From assembly GCA_946404705.1 (NCBI GenBank), contig CAMJES010000061.1, positions 1-9,694 on the forward strand: a DNA stretch of 9,694 bases, in the 5' to 3' direction. This DNA comes from an uncultured Ruminococcus sp. (GTDB lineage Bacteria > Bacillota > Clostridia > Oscillospirales > Ruminococcaceae). The notes below the pieces were generated by a model. The model made no database searches. It was not told where the DNA came from and was given only the letters and a program-made list of their open reading frames with translations. Positions 4,371 to 9,694 of this stretch are shown piece after piece. Every line of letters begins with the position of its first letter. Position 1 is the stretch's first letter. The translations under genes and the position numbers were made by a program.

Positions 4371-5921
4371 ATGCATGAAGCATTTATCATTAGAGATAAC
4401 GAACTTGCAGATCTGAAAGATATTATGGATTTTTGATATCTTAATGAGCACAAGATTAACATCTACGATTTCTACTGTGACGATGGCTACACCGGTACAA
4501 ACTTCAATCGTCCCGAATACAAGCGTATGATGTCAGATATTGATAACGGTTTTATCAATACAGTTATTGTAAAGGACTTGTCCCGTTTTGGAAGAACCTA
4601 TCTTGGAGTTGGCAGGCACATTGAAGAGATCTTTCCCGAAAAGGGCATCCGTTTCATTTCGGTCGGTGATAATGCTGATAGCGCAAAGGAAAATTTTGAC
4701 TTGGATTTGATGATTCCGATGAAAAACATTTTCAACCAGTTTTACCCTGCCGACTGTTCACGCAAAACACGTCAGGCATTGAGGCACAAGGCTCTTAAAG
4801 GTGAATTTATCGGAAGTACGGCAGCTTACGGTTACAAAAAGTCTGCTGCTGACAAGCATATTCTTGAAATTGATGAAGACACAGCACCGATAGTTGAGCG
4901 TATCTTCAAAATGGCTGCATACGAGAATTGCGGCTGCAATAAAATTGCGAGAATCCTTACGGCTGAAATGGTGCTTACGCCGACAGCCTATGCTGCAAAG
5001 GCGGCGGGACGTGCTTATGCTAAAAATCCTTATGAATGGAATCTGACCACAATTTACAAGATGATTGAAAATCAGGTTTATCTTGGGCATACAATCAATT
5101 GCAAAAAGCGCAAGACTTCGTTCAAAAGCAAAAAGGTTGTGAAACAGAGCGAGGACAAGTGGATAATTGTTGAGAACACTCATCCGCCTATTGTTTCGGA
5201 ACAGCTTTTCAAGGACGCCAATGTACAGATTGCAAGCCGCAAGCGTGGACGCAGAAATACAGAACATCATCTTTTTTCGGGACTTGTAAAGTGCGGTACC
5301 TGCGGATATTCGCTGTCACTTTCGCCAAAGAAAAACGGCAAAGACTTTCTCACCTGCACCACATACAAAAAGAAGGGAAAGGCTGCATGTTCGATACATT
5401 ACATCAGCTGCAAGGATCTGTACGATTTTGTGCTGTTTGATGTTAAGCGTCAGATAAAGCTTGTGCTGAAAGATGAGAAAAAAGCAGCCGAGTTGCTTAA
5501 AAAGAAGATGTGCGGCACAAATAAGGCAGCCCTTGAGCGCAGCGAGCGTGACGCAAAGGCGACCGAAAAGCGTATCAAGGAGCTTGACGACAGATTCTAC
5601 CGCTTGTACGAGGACAAGCTGAACGGTGTTCTTTCCGAGGAGCGGTTTATAAAGTTATCTAATAACTGTGAAGCCGAGCTTGAGGAGCAGAAAGCGAAGC
5701 TTGAACGCATCAAGTCCATTACACTTGAAAGTACGGCTGCTGACGAGAACATTGAAAGCTACATTTCTCTCATCAAGGAATTCAAGGACATATCCGAGCT
5801 TGACAAGGAAATTGTTCACAGGCTTATTGATAAAATCACCGTCGGCAACAAGTATGTGGTGGACGGTGTGAAAAAGCAGGATATTATGATTTGTTATAAG
5901 TTTGTGGGGAATGTTGGGTGA
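4371..5921 (+). pseudogene. Large serine recombinase (TnpX/Tn4451 type), 5'-damaged, catalytic serine missing
   Basis: The long frame (464 codons from ATG 4527) has the serine recombinase core IVKDLSRFGRTYLGVG (residues ~14-29 from that ATG) and an NQFYPADCSRKTRQALRHKA helix. A recombinase domain follows (~95-245), then a zinc ribbon with C256, C259, C277 and C288, a charged coiled coil (~310-400) and a DUF4368-like C-terminus. The same frame extends upstream of 4527 with family sequence (FYCDDGYTGTNFNRPEYKRM) back to an in-frame TGA at 4434-4436. Before that, 21 codons from ATG 4371 (…ELADLKDIMDF) may be the end of the first helix, but the YxRxS motif carrying the nucleophilic serine is absent. 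Starting at 4527 would give a protein without the active site. It is probably an inactivated integrase of the element; a sequencing error cannot restore the missing serine. Confidence 0.75.
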
Positions 5922-5936
5922 CTTCTGATTTTTGAT

Positions 5937-5979
5937 AAAAATGTGCTTTGGTACAAGATTCGTACTAAAGCACATTTTT
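5937..5979. terminator. Strong bidirectional intrinsic terminator after the recombinase
   Basis: AAAAATGTGCTTT (5937-5949) pairs with AAAGCACATTTTT (5967-5979), and GTAC (5951-5954) pairs with GTAC (5962-5965) around AAGATTC, with one G-T wobble. The 18-bp stem carries an A-run on one side and a T-run on the other, so it can stop transcription in both directions. It separates the recombinase block from the SIMPL/radical SAM operon. Confidence 0.85.
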
Positions 5980-6110
5980 ATGGTAAGAAATCTTTGAAAT
6001 AATTATATCACGTTTTTCGGATTGACGCAATGCTTTTTTATTTAAAAGGACGTTCAGATGCTCAATTGTCCGAAAAATTGGACAGCAGATTTTGACAGAA
6101 ACGAGCTTTG

Positions 6111-6139
6111 TTGACAATAACAAATGTGACTGATAAAAT
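6111..6139 (+). promoter_or_regulatory. Near-consensus promoter of the SIMPL/radical SAM operon
   Basis: -35 TTGACA (6111-6116), a 17-nt spacer, and -10 TAAAAT (6134-6139) preceded by TG at 6131-6132 (extended -10). The start codon of the first gene is 67 nt downstream. Upstream, TGTCC/GGACA (within 6067-6084) is a short inverted repeat that could bind a regulator. Confidence 0.8.
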
Positions 6140-6206
6140 GATTCATAAGGACAAAGGTTATCCTTAGAAACCATTATTTATCAAGTTTCAGAAAGGAAGA
6201 TCGTTT

Positions 6207-6839
6207 ATGGGTGAAATGACTGTAAAAGGATATGCGGAGAGAAAAGTTGAGTGCGATACCGTAAAGTATACTCTTGGCTTCAATGCAGATGGATTGACGA
6301 TACCGGATGCGGTGAAAAAAGTTAATGCAGAACTTGAACACTTTCTTGAAATAATGGAGAAGAATGGTATTACAGCTGATAAATTTGAAATTGTGGATAA
6401 TAAATCAGCAGAAAAGTACGGTCACAATGAAGAAAAAATGCCATATTATTCGAAACGTATTGTTTCAATAACTATGCCATTAATAGCCAAGAACGTAAAC
6501 TGTATGATGCAGTATATTTCGGATTATAAGCTTAATGTTGTTTCAGATGAAGAATACTTTTATTCCAAAATCAAGGAATTGCATGAGGAACTTCTCAAAG
6601 AAGCTGTAGCGGATTCAAGGAAAAAAGCTGAATTGATCGCTTCATTTACCGGGCAGAAGATCAAAGGTATAAAAAGTGTCTTTACAGAATACTCTGAATT
6701 TGAAGATCAATACCCGCAGGATAGTGAAATAAAAGTTTTTAAGCTGCGCGAAAGCAGACCATCACTCGCCGGCAAACTGTCCAATCCAACTATTGTGGAA
6801 ACAGAAGATGTTTCTACTGTTTGGCTTATCGAGGATTAA
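6207..6839 (+). CDS. SIMPL-domain (DUF541) protein, cytoplasmic
   Basis: This 210-aa protein opens with TVKGYAERKVECDTVKYTLG (residues 5-24), the first strand of the SIMPL/DUF541 fold. It also has the family's long helix and the LLKEAVADSRKKAELIASFTGQKI block (~129-152, read with GIKSV after it). Known SIMPL proteins (BP26/OMP28, YggE) are mostly secreted or periplasmic and may form rings or channels; their biochemistry is poorly defined. Here there is no signal peptide or membrane segment, so it should be cytoplasmic. AGAAAGGA (6190-6197) precedes the ATG by 9 nt. It is first in a unit with a four-Cys protein and a radical SAM enzyme under the promoter at 6111. Confidence 0.8.
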   Translation: MGEMTVKGYAERKVECDTVKYTLGFNADGLTIPDAVKKVNAELEHFLEIMEKNGITADKFEIVDNKSAEKYGHNEEKMPYYSKRIVSITMPLIAKNVNCMMQYISDYKLNVVSDEEYFYSKIKELHEELLKEAVADSRKKAELIASFTGQKIKGIKSVFTEYSEFEDQYPQDSEIKVFKLRESRPSLAGKLSNPTIVETEDVSTVWLIED

Positions 6840-6866
6840 ACAGCTCATGACAGAGGAGGTATCTTA

Positions 6867-7880
6867 ATGTACATAGTAGTTACCGACTGCGGTAGTTTCT
6901 GGAACCATAATAATCCTATACTGAAAAAATATAAGGAATCGGTGGTTGTTGTTTGTTTAAACGGCGAGAAGGTAACCGATGAGTACAGATGCTTTGTCAG
7001 TCCGTATAAAATGAAGGAACGAAAGATTTGTATAGGTTATCAGCCGTATGGTCCCGAAGCAGAGAAATTCAAGGCGCTTGAATCAGTAACCCATAAGTTT
7101 GTTATACAGTTTGGTTATCATGAAGATGTGTTATTTCTGACCGACGATAATTCCGAATCTTTATATCCCTTTTTATTATATATCGGCAAAAACAAATATA
7201 ACAATACACACTTATGTTCAATTTCTCCAATGGTATATGAGTGGCCAAGCTATAATAAATTATTGTCTGATGTTATGAATGAGCATCCTTCACTTAAATC
7301 CCTGTTTTATATTGATATTTCAGAATTTTTCGATAAAAACAATGAGCGCGAAACATTACACAAGATCAACGAAAGAATGACCGAGTATTTCGAAGCTAAT
7401 TTTCCGAGGATACTGAATGGTATCAACAAGATGGAAGAGAGAAGCTATTTCGATTTTGCATCAATGTCCTACGTCCCCTTGACAGACGGATTTGAGAGTA
7501 TAGATGTTTCGGAAAAGTCAAATGAAATAAAGGATATTGATTTTGACATTTCGCCGATGCATTGCACTTTGGGACTTGCCATGGTGCCTTCATATCCGTC
7601 GGATGATCCATACAGCCTCGAAAGGGCGGAACAGCTTACTGCACGTATTGACGGAAAAAAGATATGCAATATTCTCCGTGAGCAGCGCATAAAGCTTGCA
7701 CAGGCAAACAACATACCGTTTGAAAGCGAAGAATGCCCGTCCATCGGCCCGTGTGCAGGAACCTGCAGAAAATGTGACTCAGAGGCGGAATATCTGCGGA
7801 AAGAGCTTGAAAAGATCTCCGAGGATAGGCGTGTTTATCCCCAGTTCAATGTTTTGGAGGAAATGAATAATGATCGGTGA
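6867..7880 (+). CDS. Unrecognised protein with a C-terminal four-cysteine motif
   Basis: I do not recognise a named family for this 337-aa protein. The N-terminal ~120 residues alternate strands and helices (MYIVVTDCGSF, then YKESVVVVCLNGEKV, then DVLFLTDDNSESLYPFLLYI), an alpha/beta fold with no visible catalytic signature. The C-terminal segment (~265-320) is helix ICNILREQRIKLAQANNIPF, then C290-x5-C296-x3-C300-x2-C303 within ECPSIGPCAGTCRKCDSEAE, then another helix. That tail resembles a GxCxGTCxxC element I have seen on diverse gut-bacterial proteins and could bind zinc or an Fe-S cluster. GAGGAGG (6853-6859) lies 7 nt before the ATG. It lies 27 nt after the SIMPL gene and overlaps the radical SAM gene by 11 nt, so it is probably a substrate, partner or scaffold of that enzyme (inference). 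Confidence 0.75.
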   Translation: MYIVVTDCGSFWNHNNPILKKYKESVVVVCLNGEKVTDEYRCFVSPYKMKERKICIGYQPYGPEAEKFKALESVTHKFVIQFGYHEDVLFLTDDNSESLYPFLLYIGKNKYNNTHLCSISPMVYEWPSYNKLLSDVMNEHPSLKSLFYIDISEFFDKNNERETLHKINERMTEYFEANFPRILNGINKMEERSYFDFASMSYVPLTDGFESIDVSEKSNEIKDIDFDISPMHCTLGLAMVPSYPSDDPYSLERAEQLTARIDGKKICNILREQRIKLAQANNIPFESEECPSIGPCAGTCRKCDSEAEYLRKELEKISEDRRVYPQFNVLEEMNNDR

Positions 7881-8520
7881 TATAATGAGCATTTCAAGGC
7901 TGCGTATGGGAACGGACGGAGAGGGTGTTTCCACTCTTGTTACGCTGCACGGCTGTCCTTTGTCCTGCAAATACTGTATTAATGATTACTGTCACGATAA
8001 ATTCTGTGAACGTGGTGCATATACGCCCGAAGCACTTGTGGAAGTTCTGAAAAAAGACGACATATACTTTAAAATGTCAGGCGGAGGAATAGTGTTCGGC
8101 GGTGGAGAGCCGCTGCTGCAGTCAGAGTTTGTTGCAGAGGTTTTCAAGCTTGCGGATGCTAAATGGAAAAAGCGTATAGAAACCTCTTTGAATGTTCCTT
8201 GGAAGAATATTGAGCCTTTGCTTAAAATGGCGGATGAGTGGATAATTGATATAAAGGACATCAACGATGAGATATACCGTAATTACACAGGCTGTTCTAA
8301 CGCTGTTGTTCTTGAAAATCTGATGAAAATGAAAGAGTATATCCCGACGGAGATAATGAGGATAAGAGCGCCATATATTACTGGATTCAACGATCATAAC
8401 GACATTGAAAAAAGCCAAGAATGGCTGCGCAAAGAACTTGGAGTTGAGTCTGAATATTTCGAATATTATGTTACAAGGGAAAAAGATGTAAGTTGGTGGG
8501 ACAAGATCAGAAATGGGTGA
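7870..8520 (+). CDS. Radical SAM protein, glycyl-radical-enzyme activase-like (PflA/NrdG type)
   Basis: This 216-aa protein has the radical SAM cluster motif HGCPLSCKYC with C29, C33 and C36, the CxxxCxxC that binds the [4Fe-4S] cluster. Then comes KMSGGGIVFGGGEPLLQSEF (68-87), the SAM-binding GGE region closely matching pyruvate formate-lyase activating enzymes. IDIKDINDEIYRNYTG (~126-141) and IRAPYITGFND (~163-173) match the later PflA strands. The start MSISRLRMGTDGEGVSTLVT fits the family's leading substrate-proximal region. At 216 aa it is a little shorter than PflA (~246) and has no ferredoxin insert. GGAGG (7856-7860) lies 9 nt before the ATG, inside the previous gene. No glycyl radical enzyme is in the window, so the target is unknown. 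Confidence 0.88.
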   Translation: MIGDIMSISRLRMGTDGEGVSTLVTLHGCPLSCKYCINDYCHDKFCERGAYTPEALVEVLKKDDIYFKMSGGGIVFGGGEPLLQSEFVAEVFKLADAKWKKRIETSLNVPWKNIEPLLKMADEWIIDIKDINDEIYRNYTGCSNAVVLENLMKMKEYIPTEIMRIRAPYITGFNDHNDIEKSQEWLRKELGVESEYFEYYVTREKDVSWWDKIRNG

Positions 8521-8532
8521 AATCAACCAAGA

Positions 8533-8547
8533 GATATTGACAATATC
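8533..8547. promoter_or_regulatory. Perfect palindrome in the gap before the last gene
   Basis: GATATTG and CAATATC flank one A. It contains a TTGACA (8537-8542), but no -10 is properly spaced from it. TTGAAA (8562-8567) with TAGCAT (8586-8591) at 18 nt is a weak promoter possibility. The palindrome could be an operator for a separate transcript of the downstream gene. Confidence 0.35.
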
Positions 8548-8663
8548 ATTGTATAGTATTTTTGAAATTTGCTTTATGATATGAATAGCATTGTAGATAC
8601 CCCCATATTATAGAGGGTTCATCTTTATTCAAATAGGTACTGATCGAAAGTGAGTTGTACGAA

Positions 8664-9654
8664 ATGATATGGGCTTGTTTGTATATTGACCGTAATAAAA
8701 ATGTTCAGATAAGAGAAATATCCGTGAGAGTATATGATGAAAGCTGTGCCTTGCTGGAAGAACACCACGCAGTTTATGGTATGGTCGGTCAGCTTATGTC
8801 CGATGAGGAGTATAACAGCACTAAAATCAGACTGTCAAATCAGATTAATTCATGGCTGCAGGACGTTGACAGAATTCTTGTATGGGACAGCAAAACCTAC
8901 GATCTCTTAAAAGAAGCTATCAAAAAACACAATAAACAAACAAGATACATCATAGTTATGAACAGAAGCAAATACGTTGATTCAGCTTCTTCAAAGCTGC
9001 AGCTGATGGTGCAGCGCAAGGGTGTATCAAAATGTGAATATATGTGTGAGATCATTTCAAGCATGGCTGTAACGATATTTCGGAACAATGATTATTTTAT
9101 AACAGGTTTATCGGAAGTCCTTACTATTGGGCAAACCAAAAAGAAGACGGAAAAATCCAAGAAAAGAAATAATCCTAACGAATACAGATATTATTCAAAC
9201 GTTATGTCTGCTTTTATACAGTATCAGTTATCCGAAGCTGAAATTTGTGAGCTGACCGACGAAGTAAGAGGTTTTGTCGATAGCTATTACAGAAACAGCC
9301 GCGATATACAATGTGAATCAATGTTTAAAAAGTGCTGCTCGGACGTTATCACAGATTCCACGGTCAAGCTTTATACCGATCATGTTAATCGGCATACGTT
9401 GTTTTCCAAGAAGCTCATCACCCGTGCAGTTGTGTACAGTATTGATAAAAAGCTGAATTCGTTCCAGAGCTATATCTGTGCATATATTGCCGACAAAGTT
9501 TTATGTGATTATGATTTACCGACAGAAACGAAAGAAAAGTATAAAAAGCAGCTTGCTTATTCGAATATGAAAGCCTCGGAGATGAACAAAGTTATCAATA
9601 GCGTGAAAGCAGCATATAGTAACAGAGATCGTATTGAGAACATTAATAAAAACG
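8664..9654 (+). CDS. Unrecognised protein, 3' end cut by sequencing adapter
   Basis: Genomic sequence covers 330 complete codons, after which the frame enters adapter and an artificial TGA (9675-9677). I chose ATG 8664 (MIWACLYIDR) because GAAAGTGAG (8646-8654) is a usable ribosome binding site about 9 nt away; a TTG at 8655 would overlap that spacing. The first ~100 residues alternate strands and helices (WACLYIDRN, IREISVRVYD, DRILVWDSKTYDLLKEA, RYIIVMNRS), faintly like an RNase H/DEDD-exonuclease fold, but the full acidic set is not visible. A basic linker (KKKTEKSKKRNNPNEYR, ~159-175) leads into a helical, Cys-containing C-terminal part (~175-330). Function is unknown. It follows the radical SAM gene on the same strand after 143 bp. 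Confidence 0.7.
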
Positions 9655-9694
9655 AGATCGGAAGAGCACACGTCTGAACTCCAGTCACCGGCTA
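9655..9694 (+). other. Illumina TruSeq-type adapter (34 nt) plus first six index bases, artefact
   Basis: Positions 9655-9688 are the read-1 3' adapter exactly, beginning AGATCGGAAGAGCACACGTC and ending CTCCAGTCAC. The remaining CGGCTA (9689-9694) falls where the sample index begins. It is not genomic DNA and marks the true right end of biological sequence at about 9654. Confidence 0.98.

Noticed and set aside
4434..4436. TGA recoded as a sense codon in the recombinase
   Set aside because: Neighbouring genes (for example 6867-7880 and 7870-8520) use TGA as their stop, and the N-terminal active site would still be missing.
4758..5270. 170-codon minus-strand frame inside the recombinase
   Set aside because: It is antisense to strongly conserved recombinase and zinc-ribbon sequence and has no start signal.
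8537..8542. TTGACA as -35 of the last gene
   Set aside because: No -10-like hexamer lies 16-18 nt downstream (TATAGT is only 9 nt away). The match is better explained by the palindrome it lies in.

Overview
The window looks like accessory DNA from an AT-rich anaerobic Firmicute, most likely a gut Clostridia/Ruminococcaceae-type organism. The reasons are two SpoVG-family genes, a TnpX-type large serine recombinase with a C-terminal zinc ribbon and coiled coil, strong AGGAGG/GAAAGG ribosome binding sites, and low GC. The taxon is an inference. The right end is not biological: the last 40 bases (9655-9694) are an Illumina TruSeq-type adapter followed by the start of an index. The window therefore ends at an assembly or read end, and the last gene has a false stop.

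Left block (1-1389). Two overlapping minus-strand genes encode parts of an Eco57I/N6-adenine-type DNA methyltransferase system; the second runs off the left edge. A Cro/CI-type (XRE) regulator is divergent from them. The ~140-bp gap holds a good minus-strand promoter, a plus-strand -10, and three ATGAAA-type half-sites placed as operators.

Middle block (1390-3450). About 2 kb has no convincing protein gene but is dense in structure. In order it holds a degenerate ~61-bp tandem array (1753-2065), a cluster of TTGCAA motifs (2348-2497), a row of short perfect hairpins (2508-2697), a 102-nt nested inverted-repeat element that looks like a MITE (2835-2936), and three copies of a ~100-nt unit made of a hairpin plus T-run (3026-3303). 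This reads like cis-acting DNA of a mobile element, possibly an origin of replication or transfer plus structured leaders, but no function is proven.

Right of that (3342-5979) are two tandem SpoVG paralogues with a 46-codon basic small ORF between them. They are followed by a large serine recombinase whose N-terminal end, including the catalytic serine, is missing and whose remaining frame carries an in-frame TGA. A strong terminator closes the block.

Right block (6092-9654). A near-consensus promoter drives a tight three-gene unit: a cytoplasmic SIMPL-domain (DUF541) protein, an unrecognised 337-aa protein with a C-terminal four-cysteine motif, and a pyruvate-formate-lyase-activase-like radical SAM protein that overlaps it by 11 nt. 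A further unrecognised gene, cut by the adapter, follows after a 143-bp gap containing a perfect palindrome. The SIMPL / four-Cys / radical SAM set is the best candidate here for an undescribed system: it has an activase-like enzyme but no glycyl-radical enzyme or other obvious substrate in view.
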